Positions 51,707 through 60,569 of a DNA stretch of 64,000 nucleotides are shown in pieces. The notes under the pieces are model-generated. The model was given only the letters and a program-made list of their open reading frames with translations. It did no database searches and was not told where the DNA came from. Source of the DNA: Nocardia cyriacigeorgica (GTDB lineage Bacteria > Actinomycetota > Actinomycetes > Mycobacteriales > Mycobacteriaceae); assembly GCF_029868385.1 (NCBI RefSeq), contig NZ_JARWNX010000064.1:372001-436000 (forward strand). The letters are read 5' to 3'. The translations under genes and the position numbers were made by a program. Each line of letters opens with the position of its first letter. Position 1 is the stretch's first letter.

Positions 51707-51815
51707 TGACAAGATCTCCAAAGCTCGTTTCGGTCCGGGTGGCTCGGTGCCGCCGAGGTCGCAACGGACCCGGCTCGGCCCCATAAGTCACCCGACGGGC
51801 AGATGACCAGGTACT

Positions 51816-52235
51816 TCATTCGGCAGCGGTGCGCCGGTTGGCTCTCGTACCGGTGCGCCGCCGCGGCGGCGCCGGTGTGGTGCCGAGCACATAGGACTGC
51901 ACCAGATGGTTCCAGCTGCATGTCCGGCACACCTCGACCACATGAACCGAGAACTCCTCGCGCGTCTCGGCGAGACGGACGAGTTCCTCGGGTGTGCGAG
52001 CCGAGCCCGCTATCGGGCCGAGGCCGTCGCCGTAGACCCAGGATACGAGCGTGAGCTGTTCTTTCCGGCAGATAGGGCATGTGACCTCGCTCCCCCGACC
52101 GTGGAATTTCGCCGCACGCAGTAGATATGGATTCGCATCACATACCTCGGCGACATCGACACGGCCCGCATAGACGTCAGCCAGCAGCGACCGGCGCCGG
52201 AGCGCGTAGTCGACCACTTGCCGCTGAATTCGCAC
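51816..52235 (-). CDS. DUF5318 zinc-ribbon-like protein (Rv0049-type)
   Basis: 139 aa. RIQRQVVDYALRRRSLLADVYAGR, CDANPYLLRAAKFHG, CPICRKEQLTLVSWVYG and CRTCSWNHLVQSYVLG (short segments) agree closely with mycobacterial Rv0049. Two CxxC pairs suggest a zinc ribbon. The GTG at 52235 matches the mycobacterial N-terminus. It always precedes ponA1 in this order of bacteria; function unknown but a link to PBP expression or envelope growth is plausible. Confidence 0.88.
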   Translation of the reverse strand: MRIQRQVVDYALRRRSLLADVYAGRVDVAEVCDANPYLLRAAKFHGRGSEVTCPICRKEQLTLVSWVYGDGLGPIAGSARTPEELVRLAETREEFSVHVVEVCRTCSWNHLVQSYVLGTTPAPPRRRTGTRANRRTAAE

Positions 52236-52353
52236 GCCACCCAGAGTAGCTGTGTCCAATTCGTTGCGCTGGCGCGCGGCGTTTTGTCAGCACCTGTTGT
52301 AGCCTGCCCGACCGGCAAAGCGAAACGTGTGTCTGTCCGATTAGAATCCGCTC

Positions 52354-53244
52354 GTGTCGACGTCTGTCCCCGGTCGGATGCGTGCGCGTGATCTGGACCG
52401 CTCCGATACCGCAAGCGTGCTGGACGCCGCCTATGCGGAGGGACAGCTCGGTGCCGACGAATACCACGATCGGGTGGCCAAGGCGAAGGCCGCGACAACC
52501 ATCGGTGACCTGACCGCCCTCACCGCCGATCTGCAAACACCCGCCGCGCTCGGTGCGCGCGCACCCCGCGTCGTCTCGACGTCCCCGAAACGAGCGCGAC
52601 CTTCCCGTCAAGGGTGGTACTCGGCCGCACTCACCGCTGCCGCGCTGGTGGTCGCGTTCGGCGCCTTCGCGCTGACCAGCGGTGACGACGAACCCGCACC
52701 GGCCGCACCGCCTGCCGCCGCTGTTCCCGAGGCCGAGCCCGCCGCGCCGCGCGCCGAGCTGGACGACGTCGACCCCGTGATCATCGAGACTCCCGATCTG
52801 GTCACCGGCGCGGGCTTGGCTCATTTCATCGCCGACTTCCGCGCCGAATTCGGTGACACCATCGCCGACGAGATCTCCCTGCATCCCGATCACGGCGACG
52901 TCGAACGAGCCGTCCCCGGACAGCCGAACCGCCTGGTCACCTACGACTATCGCGGCGGGTTCCAGCGGCCGAGTGAGCCGACCACCCGCAAGGTGGACAC
53001 CCCGACGGTCGATCTCGGTGCCCTCGACACCACCGCCGTCGGGGCGGCGCTGGCGAACGCCGGGACCATCGCCCAGGTGCCGGACGGCAAGGTCTCGCAC
53101 CTGTCGGTGGAGATATACCGGTTCGGGTCGTCCGAGGGCCAGATGGTGGTGTGGGTCTACGTCGGCAATGAGTTCGACGAGTCCGGCCATTTCGTGCTCG
53201 ACCCCGCTGGTGAGGTGCTGCGGGTCTGGCCGTTCGAGGGTTGA
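52354..53244 (+). CDS. DUF1707 membrane protein, first copy
   Basis: 296 aa. The N-terminal DUF1707 domain (about 8-62: MRARDLDRSDTASVLDAAYAEGQL) is followed by one transmembrane helix (about 88-109), an acidic/Pro linker and an extracytoplasmic domain of about 165 aa with LVTGAGLAHFIADFRAEFGDTIADE. The counterpart of M. tuberculosis Rv0048c by position. Probably coupled to the second copy, whose likely start lies 5 nt after this stop. Function unknown. Confidence 0.8.
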   Translation: MSTSVPGRMRARDLDRSDTASVLDAAYAEGQLGADEYHDRVAKAKAATTIGDLTALTADLQTPAALGARAPRVVSTSPKRARPSRQGWYSAALTAAALVVAFGAFALTSGDDEPAPAAPPAAAVPEAEPAAPRAELDDVDPVIIETPDLVTGAGLAHFIADFRAEFGDTIADEISLHPDHGDVERAVPGQPNRLVTYDYRGGFQRPSEPTTRKVDTPTVDLGALDTTAVGAALANAGTIAQVPDGKVSHLSVEIYRFGSSEGQMVVWVYVGNEFDESGHFVLDPAGEVLRVWPFEG

Positions 53245-53249
53245 TGCCG

Positions 53250-54056
53250 ATGACGATGAGAAACGACCAGCTCAGGGCGCGCGACACCGACCGTGTCGAG
53301 GTGTGTGCGCTCATCGACGCGGCACTACAGGACGGGCAGCTCACCGAGGCCGAGCACACCGCCCGCACCGGTTCCGCGATGCGCGCGAAATCCTTCGGTG
53401 AGCTGAACGCGCTCATCCGGGACCTACAGATTCCGAACGCGCTGGCCGGTTCGGCGGTCCTGCATCGTGATCGACCGAAGCATCGCTGGTGGGTTCCGGT
53501 CGCGGTGCTCGCGGTCGCCGCGGTGATCGGTGCGACCGCGGGGATTCTGCGGCCCGGCGAATCGGACGGGCCTGTCATCGCGGTCGGCGCGGAGCAGGCC
53601 GAACCGGTGAAGTTGCCCAGCCTGGTCACCGGGTCCGGGTTCGCGCTGTTCATCGACAGCTATCGGCGCGAGTTCGGCGACACCATCGCCGACACCGCGA
53701 CGATCTTTCCCGAGTTCGCGGTGGTCCAGCGGCTGGAGGCGGGACAGCCGGTCATGTACCGGTTCGACGCGCAAGGTTTCCAGGCAAGCGGGTCCGCCAC
53801 GGTGAGCTGGGCCAACGGGCGGCCCGTCGACCTGGGCGCCATCGATCTGACCGCCTTCGCCGGTCTGCTGCATGGCGCACCGGAGTCGGTGCGCCTGCCG
53901 GACGGTGCGGTGGAGCATCTCGGAATCGGCTACGAACTCATCGCCGCCGCCGACGCGGGGCCGGTGATCGATATCTACGTCGAGGACGGTGGCCGAACCG
54001 GGCGGATGATGGTCGACCCGGCGGGTAAGGCGCTGGAGATCTTTCCGGCCGACTGA
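53250..54056 (+). CDS. DUF1707 membrane protein, second copy
   Basis: 268 aa paralogue of the preceding gene: DUF1707 domain LRARDTDRVEVCALIDAALQDGQL, one membrane helix (about 75-94), and an outer domain with LVTGSGFALFIDSYRREFGDTIADT. ATG 53250 is chosen since GAGGG ends 9 nt before it; in-frame TTG 53241 and ATG 53244 are alternatives. A tandem duplication that has diverged considerably. Confidence 0.78.
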   Translation: MTMRNDQLRARDTDRVEVCALIDAALQDGQLTEAEHTARTGSAMRAKSFGELNALIRDLQIPNALAGSAVLHRDRPKHRWWVPVAVLAVAAVIGATAGILRPGESDGPVIAVGAEQAEPVKLPSLVTGSGFALFIDSYRREFGDTIADTATIFPEFAVVQRLEAGQPVMYRFDAQGFQASGSATVSWANGRPVDLGAIDLTAFAGLLHGAPESVRLPDGAVEHLGIGYELIAAADAGPVIDIYVEDGGRTGRMMVDPAGKALEIFPAD

Positions 54057-54208
54057 CACCGGGTCAGCTATCGACGTACCGGCGCGCGGTTGCACTGGGT
54101 GACTACCGCTGGAATCCAGCGGCCATCACGCCACCGCCGTTCGCTGCTCGCCAGCCGACGCTCTCACCTGCCCGAATGCGTCATACATCACGTAGAACTA
54201 TGCGTGGT

Positions 54209-54225
54209 TATATCGCTCCGATATA
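54209..54225. promoter_or_regulatory. PadR operator candidate upstream of padR-ino1
   Basis: TATATCG and CGATATA arms (7-bp perfect) around CTC. AT-rich palindrome in the 223-bp gap before the padR-ino1 operon, 54 bp before the start codon. Confidence 0.6.
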
Positions 54226-54279
54226 GTTGGTAGTCGCATCCATCGGTTAGGTCTGCACACAGTCAGGGGGTGAAGCCCG

Positions 54280-54837
54280 ATGCTCGAACTCGCAATCCTC
54301 GGGCTGCTCCTCGAATCGCCCATGCACGGTTACGAGCTGCGTAAACGGCTGACGGGCCTGCTCGGCGCGTTTCGGGCCTTCTCCTACGGGTCGCTCTATC
54401 CGACACTGCGTCGAATGCAGGCGGATGGGTTGCTCGCGGAGGAGATCCCGGCCGGTGCGACCACACGTCGCGCCCGGCGGGTCTACCAGCTGACTCCGGC
54501 CGGGCGGGAGCGCTTCAACGAGCTCCTGGCCGACACCGGACCGCAGAACTACACCGACGACGGCTTCGGCGTTCATCTCGCCTTCTTCAGCCGCACCCCC
54601 GCGGAAGCGCGGATGCGGATCCTCGAGGGCAGGCGGCGTCAGGTCGAGGAGCGCCGAGAGGGGCTTAGGGAAGCGATCAAGAAGGCGAGTGGCTCGCTGG
54701 ATCGCTACACCCGCCAGCTCCATCAACTCGGACTCGAATCAAGCGAGCGCGAAGTGCGCTGGCTCAACGAGTTGATTGCGGCGGAGCAATCGACGAAGGC
54801 GGCACCACAGAAAGAGGGAAATACCGGCCATGAGTGA
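54280..54837 (+). CDS. PadR-family regulator (Rv0047c-type)
   Basis: 185 aa. N-terminal PadR winged HTH: LAILGLLLESPMHGYELRKRL, GSLYPTLRRMQADGLL and RRVYQLTPAGRERF. A C-terminal helical dimerisation arm follows (about 120-170). AGGGGGTGA precedes the ATG. Its end overlaps the ino1 start by 8 nt, so the two are co-translated. The same pair is conserved in mycobacteria. It may respond to inositol or lipid state (inference). Confidence 0.9.
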   Translation: MLELAILGLLLESPMHGYELRKRLTGLLGAFRAFSYGSLYPTLRRMQADGLLAEEIPAGATTRRARRVYQLTPAGRERFNELLADTGPQNYTDDGFGVHLAFFSRTPAEARMRILEGRRRQVEERREGLREAIKKASGSLDRYTRQLHQLGLESSEREVRWLNELIAAEQSTKAAPQKEGNTGHE

Positions 54838-55927
54838 TGTCAAAGCTGCTGAGAGCGCAACCGAGGTTCGCGTCGCCATCGTAGGTGTGGGCAACTGCGC
54901 ATCCTCGCTGGTCCAGGGCGTTCAGTACTACAAGGACGCGGACGAGACCGCGACCGTTCCCGGTCTGATGCACGTCAAGTTCGGCCGCTATCACGTGCGC
55001 GATGTGAAGTTCGTCGCCGCATTCGACGTCGACGCCAAGAAGGTCGGCTTCGACCTGTCCGAGGCGATCTTCGCCAGCGAGAACAACACCATCAAGATCT
55101 CCGACGTACCGCCCAGCGACGTCGTGGTGCAGCGCGGCCCGACCCTCGACGGCATCGGCAAGTACTACGCCGAGACCATCGAGGTCTCCGAAGCCGAGCC
55201 GGTCGACGTGGTCAAGGCACTGAAGGACGCGAAGGTCGACGTCCTGGTCTCCTACCTGCCCGTCGGCTCCGAAGAGGCCGACAAGTTCTACGCGCAGTGC
55301 GCCATCGACGCGGGCGTCGCCTTCGTCAACGCGCTGCCGGTGTTCATCGCCTCCGACCCGGAATGGGCCGACAAGTTCACCAAGGCCGGTGTGCCGATCG
55401 TCGGTGACGACATCAAGAGCCAGGTCGGCGCCACCATCACCCACCGGGTGATGGCCAAGCTGTTCGAGGACCGCGGTGTGCAGCTCGACCGCACCATGCA
55501 GCTCAATGTCGGCGGCAACATGGACTTCAAGAACATGCTCGAGCGTGAGCGTCTGGAGTCGAAGAAGATCTCCAAGACCCAGGCCGTCACCAGCAACCTG
55601 AAGAAGGAACTGGGCGCCAACGATGTGCACATCGGCCCGTCCGATCACGTCGGCTGGCTCGACGACCGCAAATGGGCCTATGTGCGCCTCGAGGGCCGTG
55701 CCTTCGGTGACGTGCCGCTGAACCTGGAGTACAAGCTCGAGGTGTGGGACTCGCCGAACTCGGCGGGCATCATCATCGACGCGGTGCGCGCGGCCAAGAT
55801 CGCCAAGGACCGCGGCATCGGCGGACCCGTCATCCCGGCCTCGGCCTACCTGATGAAGTCCCCGCCGCAGCAGCTGGCCGACGATGTGGCCCGCACCCAG
55901 CTGGAAGCGTTCATCATCGAAGCCTGA
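54830..55927 (+). CDS. ino1: Inositol-1-phosphate synthase
   Basis: 365 aa, NAD-dependent conversion of glucose-6-phosphate to inositol-1-phosphate, the entry to phosphatidylinositol, PIM/LAM and mycothiol. NAD-binding VAIVGVGNCASSLVQG at the N-terminus, NALPVFIASDPEW, GDDIKSQVGATITHR, LNVGGNMDFKNML, SKKISKTQAV and PSDHVGWLDDRKW are all family motifs. ATG 54830 (MSDVKAAES). A strong terminator follows. Confidence 0.97.
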   Translation: MSDVKAAESATEVRVAIVGVGNCASSLVQGVQYYKDADETATVPGLMHVKFGRYHVRDVKFVAAFDVDAKKVGFDLSEAIFASENNTIKISDVPPSDVVVQRGPTLDGIGKYYAETIEVSEAEPVDVVKALKDAKVDVLVSYLPVGSEEADKFYAQCAIDAGVAFVNALPVFIASDPEWADKFTKAGVPIVGDDIKSQVGATITHRVMAKLFEDRGVQLDRTMQLNVGGNMDFKNMLERERLESKKISKTQAVTSNLKKELGANDVHIGPSDHVGWLDDRKWAYVRLEGRAFGDVPLNLEYKLEVWDSPNSAGIIIDAVRAAKIAKDRGIGGPVIPASAYLMKSPPQQLADDVARTQLEAFIIEA

Positions 55928-55948
55928 TCCTGCGGGTCGAGACAAACA

Positions 55949-55984
55949 AGAAGCCGGTCGGAGGGATTCCTCCGACCGGCTTCT
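55949..55984. terminator. Strong bidirectional terminator
   Basis: 16-bp perfect stem (AGAAGCCGGTCGGAGG and complement) with GATT loop, between convergent ino1 and the effector-binding-like gene. Confidence 0.9.
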
Positions 55985-55996
55985 CTGTGGCCGCGC

Positions 55997-56422
55997 TCAG
56001 TCGAGGGAGACGTAGACCTCCACCGAGGTCGGGCCGGTGTAGCGCTCGATCTCGGCGGCGTGGGAGCGGGTGATGGTGCCGGCGCTCTCGGCTTTGCGTA
56101 CCTGCGCCCATGCGGTGCGTAGCAGGTCGTAGGGCTTGTCGGAGACGACGAACTTGGCGAACCGGCCGCCGGGCACGCGGGTCACCACATCGCCGGCGTC
56201 CATGTCGTCCATCGACCCCACCTCGTAGCCGAGTACGGCGACGGCGTGATCGTTCTGGCCGATATAGGCCGCGACCCGTGGCACGTTCTTCTCCCTGACC
56301 AGGTATCGGTCCCAGGTGAAGTTCACCAGGTCGAGGTCGCGGGCGGCGACCTCGCGTCCGGCCAGCGGGACGGTGAGTCCGGCGACCAGGCTTTCGTCGA
56401 GGGTGACTATTTCGAAGTCCAC
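55997..56422 (-). CDS. GyrI-like / effector-binding domain protein (second of pair)
   Basis: 141 aa. DFEIVTLDESLVAGLTVPL, VAAYIGQNDHAVAVLGYEV, VPGGRFAKFVV and a final SVEVYVSL strand match the GyrI-like/AraC effector-binding fold (SHS2 duplication). No DNA-binding domain, so a stand-alone small-molecule-binding protein. The GTG at 56422 follows the paralogue's stop by 10 nt. Function unknown. Confidence 0.72.
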   Translation of the reverse strand: MDFEIVTLDESLVAGLTVPLAGREVAARDLDLVNFTWDRYLVREKNVPRVAAYIGQNDHAVAVLGYEVGSMDDMDAGDVVTRVPGGRFAKFVVSDKPYDLLRTAWAQVRKAESAGTITRSHAAEIERYTGPTSVEVYVSLD

Positions 56423-56432
56423 AGCGTCGTTC

Positions 56433-56891
56433 CTACCCGTCCACCGAATCGTCTGCCAGCGCCACGAAGACCTCGACCGTCCGGTTGTCGGGGTAGCGCT
56501 CGAAATCGCCTGTGTAGGAACGTTCCAGCCGACCGGCGGCCTCGGCGTCCCAGATCGCGCGCCATACCGTGACGACCGTATCGCCGAGGTCGTCGCCGCT
56601 GAGGACGAACCGGGCGAACTTGCCCGCGGGGATGCGCGCGAGCACGTCACCGGGTAGCAGGTCGTCGAGGGTGCGGCATTTGTAGCCGACGATATGGGTC
56701 AGATACGAGTTGATCTCGGGTGCGTGGTCGACGAACGCGCTCGCCGGCGGGCCGGGCAGCGCCCGCGCCAGATTGCGCTTCCACGCTTCCTCGACCTTGG
56801 TGCGCCGCGGCCCCTCCACAGCCAATGCCGGGCTGCGGAGCACGGTTCCCGCCACCAATGTCTCTTGGCGGTCAACGACATTGAAATCCAC
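56433..56891 (-). CDS. GyrI-like / effector-binding domain protein (first of pair)
   Basis: 152 aa paralogue of the next gene: DFNVVDRQETLVAGTVL, the middle THIVGYKCRTLDDL, RIPAGKFARFVLSG and final RTVEVFVALAD. GTG start at 56891. A 271-bp gap upstream separates it from the PBP gene; that gap has no convincing gene and likely holds the promoter. Confidence 0.72.
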   Translation of the reverse strand: MDFNVVDRQETLVAGTVLRSPALAVEGPRRTKVEEAWKRNLARALPGPPASAFVDHAPEINSYLTHIVGYKCRTLDDLLPGDVLARIPAGKFARFVLSGDDLGDTVVTVWRAIWDAEAAGRLERSYTGDFERYPDNRTVEVFVALADDSVDG

Positions 56892-57162
56892 CGGCGTAGC
56901 CCCTATTTCTCGTCTGTCGTTCAGTTGGCGGCACGCGCCGGGCCCTCCGCTCGTGCCGCGGTGTTCGTTCGGCGGCGCTCCCCGGCTACTGCGTGGGCAC
57001 GCAGGCTACCGCCTGTGGGCCGCTGTTCGCACCGCTGTCGTGTCGCTCGTTCGCTCATCCTTCCGCATCGTGCCAGCGGCGTCGGCGTCGGCCCGTCGCC
57101 GCCGCCGCGGTCACGCTCTCACCCTGGCAAACGATGCTGCCATGCCGAGCGTTCCCCCGGTG

Positions 57163-59478
57163 TCATCCCGGCACCGGAATCACGATTCCTGGCAGGATCT
57201 CCACCTGTCGCGGCGGCGGTGGGGGCGGCGGCGGTGGCGGCTGCGGCGGGAAGATGACGATCGGTTCCTCCGGTTCCGGCGCCGGCTGCTGCGGCGCAGG
57301 GGGAATGAAGATCTCCGGGCCGCGCGGCTGCTCACCGGGCGGCGGATTGAGGATGTCGTAGGGCCCGCCGGACTGCTGCTGTGGCGGCCCGGCCGGGATG
57401 ATCGGCAGCCCGGAACCGCCCTCCGGTACCGGGAAACTCTCGGCCGCAGTGCCGTCCAGTGCGCCGTCCATGGTCTGTTTCCAGATATCGGAGGGCAGCC
57501 CCGATCCGTAGATGCGACCGCCACCGGCCGAACGGATCGGCTGGGAATGCTCGGTCCCCACCCAGACCGCCGTCGACAGCGACGGAGTGAAGCCGACCAT
57601 CCAGGCGTCCTTGTTCTCACCGGTGTCGCCGAGCTGGGTGGTGCCGGTCTTGGCGGCCGATGGCCGGCCGTCGAGGGCATGTCCGTTGGAGTAGGCCGCG
57701 ATGGGCAGCATGGCCTGGGTGGTGCGATCGGCGATGGCGTTGGGGAAGCGCTGTTCGCCGGGCGGCAGCTGCTGGCCGACCTGATGTTCCGGTGCGCCGC
57801 GGTCGAGCAGGACGCGGCCGGTGCCGGTCACCACCCGCTGCACGAAATAGGGCTGGTGATACATACCGGACGCCGCGATCGTCGCGTACGCCGAGGCCAT
57901 ATCGATCGGGCGCACCTGGTACACACCGAGCACGATCGACGGTGCGGGCGGTCCACCGTTCTCACTCAGCGACAGGCCCGCCACACCGGGAATCTGCTCC
58001 GGGATGCCCGCCTGGTGCGCGGCGTCGGCGATCGCCTGCGGTCCGTTGAACATCGACTGGGTGAGCCGGTAGAAGCTGGTATTGAGCGAACGTTTGAACG
58101 CTTCGGACAGCGAACAGGTGCCGCAGGATTCGTTCTCCACATTGCGCACCAGCACATCGTTGACCTGCACCGGTGAACTGTCGAACTGCTTGGCCATCGA
58201 GATGCCCTGGCGTTGGGCGGCCAGTACGGCGAAGGTCTTGAACGCCGAACCCGTCTGCACCGGCGCCTGCGCGAAATCGAATCCGACACCATCGGCCCCG
58301 CCGTAGTAGGCCCGCACCGCACCGGATCGCGGATCGATCGACACCACCGCGGTGCGCAGATCCGGCGGCTGACCTTCCATCGCGTCCTGCGCCGCCGCGA
58401 CCGCCGCCTGCTGTGCCTTCGGCTCGATGGTCGTGGTGATCTGGAGCGCGCCGGTGTTCAGCTCGTGTTCGGAGATACCGGAGGCGAGCAGTTCGCGCAG
58501 CACCTGGGTGCGGATCAGGCCTTCGGGGCCGCGGGCGGCGCCGTCGTCGGCGACCTCGGCGATCGGGATGATCTGCGGGAAGGTCGCCGTCTCGCGGTCG
58601 GTGCGGTTGAGCACCCCCATCTCGACCATGCCGTCGAGCACGTACTTCCAGCGCGCCTTCAGGTCCTCGAGGTGGGTTTCCGGGTCGAGGATCGACGGCG
58701 AGCGCACCAGCGCGGCGAGCACGGCGCCTTCGGCCAGGGTCAGTTCGGGGACCGGCTTGTTGAAATAGGCCTTCGCCGCCGCCGCGATACCGTAGGCGCC
58801 GCGACCGTAGTAGATGGTGTTGAGGTAGGCGGCGAGGATGTCGTCCTTACTCCATTCCCGCGCCATCTTCGCGGCGATCACCAGCTCACGCATCTTCCTG
58901 GTGACCGTGCGCTCGGAACCGAGGAAGGCGTTCTTCACATACTGCTGGGTGATGGTCGAACCGCCACCCGCGTTCTCCTTGCCGAGCAAGTTGTCGCGCG
59001 CGGCCCGCAGGAAGCCGGGGATCGAATAGCCGGGGTTGGTGTAGAAATTGCGGTCCTCGGCCGAGATCACCGCATTGCGCACCGGTACCGGCACCTCCGC
59101 GAGTGGGACCGGGGTGCGGTTGCCTTCGGGTGGGACGACTTTCGCGATCACCGTGGTGCCGTCGGCGGCCACGATGGTGGCGATCTGGTTGGTGCGCATC
59201 GCCGCGGGTGAGGGGATCTCCGCACTCCAGTAGAACAGCGCCATCAGCAGCGCTGGCACCGCGATGAAGATGACGAACAGGGCGAGGATCAGTCTGCGGA
59301 TGCGTTTGCCGCGACCGGAACGGGGCCGGTCGGCATCGGGTTCGCCATCCCTTCCGGTACGGCCGCCGCCCTCGTCGGACTTGCCGACGCGCGGGTTGAA
59401 TCCGCTGATCGAGGCATACTCCGGCTCCGGGGATCGGCCGCGGGTAGTGCGCGGTCGCCGGTCACGAAACGAGCTCAC
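57163..59478 (-). CDS. Bifunctional penicillin-binding protein, PonA1 paralogue
   Basis: 771 aa class A PBP. A short charged N-terminus (about 60 aa) precedes one membrane helix. The GT51 domain has AEDRNFYTNPG, GGSTITQQYVKN and YGRGAYGIAAA. The transpeptidase domain has SAFK, SLN in KRSLNTSF and KTGTTQ. The Pro-rich tail ends VEILPGIVIPVPG, matching a motif in the PonA1-type protein at 48737. GTG 59478 is preferred: GGGAGGAG lies 6 nt upstream, while ATG 59484 directly abuts it. Both active sites look intact. Confidence 0.93.
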   Translation of the reverse strand: MSSFRDRRPRTTRGRSPEPEYASISGFNPRVGKSDEGGGRTGRDGEPDADRPRSGRGKRIRRLILALFVIFIAVPALLMALFYWSAEIPSPAAMRTNQIATIVAADGTTVIAKVVPPEGNRTPVPLAEVPVPVRNAVISAEDRNFYTNPGYSIPGFLRAARDNLLGKENAGGGSTITQQYVKNAFLGSERTVTRKMRELVIAAKMAREWSKDDILAAYLNTIYYGRGAYGIAAAAKAYFNKPVPELTLAEGAVLAALVRSPSILDPETHLEDLKARWKYVLDGMVEMGVLNRTDRETATFPQIIPIAEVADDGAARGPEGLIRTQVLRELLASGISEHELNTGALQITTTIEPKAQQAAVAAAQDAMEGQPPDLRTAVVSIDPRSGAVRAYYGGADGVGFDFAQAPVQTGSAFKTFAVLAAQRQGISMAKQFDSSPVQVNDVLVRNVENESCGTCSLSEAFKRSLNTSFYRLTQSMFNGPQAIADAAHQAGIPEQIPGVAGLSLSENGGPPAPSIVLGVYQVRPIDMASAYATIAASGMYHQPYFVQRVVTGTGRVLLDRGAPEHQVGQQLPPGEQRFPNAIADRTTQAMLPIAAYSNGHALDGRPSAAKTGTTQLGDTGENKDAWMVGFTPSLSTAVWVGTEHSQPIRSAGGGRIYGSGLPSDIWKQTMDGALDGTAAESFPVPEGGSGLPIIPAGPPQQQSGGPYDILNPPPGEQPRGPEIFIPPAPQQPAPEPEEPIVIFPPQPPPPPPPPPPRQVEILPGIVIPVPG

Positions 59479-59675
59479 GATCATCTCCTCCCGGAGCGTC
59501 GGTAAAACTCAGAGACCCCACCGTCTGATGACAGCGTCGCCGAACTCCACCCGCCCGGGGACCGGAAACGGGCACAGACTTACCTCGCCAAGCATAGCTG
59601 GACGGTAACTAGCCGAGGGTTTGCTGTGCCGCGACCGCGCCGGTGCCGCCATCGGGGGATCGGCGCCGCCCGGAC

Positions 59676-60569
59676 TCAGCTCTTGACGCCGCCCGCGGTG
59701 AGACCGGAGATGATGCGCCGCTGGAACAGCAGCACCATGATCACCAGCGGAATCGTCACCAGCGTGCCCGCCGCCATGATCGAGGCGTACGGCTGGACCA
59801 GCGGATTGTTACCGGAGAACCCGGCGATCGCGACCGTGACGGGTTTGGTCGACTCGCTGGAGAGCAGCCGGGCCAGCAGGTACTCGTTGACGGCCGCGAT
59901 GAACGCCAGGATCGCGGTCGTGAACACCGCCGGTGCCGCCAGCGGCAGCATGACCAGCCGGAACGCCTGCATCTTGGTGGCGCCGTCGATGCGGGCCGCC
60001 TCCTCGAGTTCCCATGGCAGCTCGGCGAAGAACGCGGCGAGGATGTAGACCGTCATCGGCAGCACGAAGGAGATGTTCGGGATGATCATCGCCTGGTACT
60101 TGCCGATCCAGCCCAGATCGGTGAACAGCTGGAACAGCGGCGTGACCAGCACGACCACCGGGAACATCGACGCGCTCAGGATCAGCCCGGACACCAGGTA
60201 CTTACCGCGGAAGGTCAGCCGCGCCAGCGCGTACGCCGCCAGCACGCCGAGCACCAACGCGATGACCGTGGTGATCGAACCGATGATGACACTGTTGATC
60301 ATCGCCTTGCCGAAGTCGTTACCGCGACTGGTGTCGAACACATCGCGGAAGTTCTCCAGCGTCACATGCGTCGGCCACGGCGTGTTCTCGAAGGTGTAGC
60401 GCGGATCGCGGAACGCGGTGACCGCCATCCAATAGAACGGGCCGAGCCCCCACACCAGCACGATCAGCGCGCCCACGTACAGCCGGGCCGAGCCGAGCCT
60501 GCGCGTCCACGGCACATTCCCGGTGACGTTCGCGGCGGGCTTCTCTTTCGTCGTCGTCGCGGCCATCAT
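59676..60569 (-). CDS. Sugar ABC transporter permease (SugB/MalG-like)
   Basis: 297 aa inner-membrane permease with six transmembrane helices. The cytoplasmic EAA loop, EEAARIDGATKMQAFRLVMLPLAAP (cited by position, about 195-219), contacts the ATPase. Start ATG 60569 overlaps the partner permease stop by 4 nt (ATGA). Last gene of the run; no ATP-binding subunit follows. Confidence 0.88.
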   Translation of the reverse strand: MMAATTTKEKPAANVTGNVPWTRRLGSARLYVGALIVLVWGLGPFYWMAVTAFRDPRYTFENTPWPTHVTLENFRDVFDTSRGNDFGKAMINSVIIGSITTVIALVLGVLAAYALARLTFRGKYLVSGLILSASMFPVVVLVTPLFQLFTDLGWIGKYQAMIIPNISFVLPMTVYILAAFFAELPWELEEAARIDGATKMQAFRLVMLPLAAPAVFTTAILAFIAAVNEYLLARLLSSESTKPVTVAIAGFSGNNPLVQPYASIMAAGTLVTIPLVIMVLLFQRRIISGLTAGGVKS

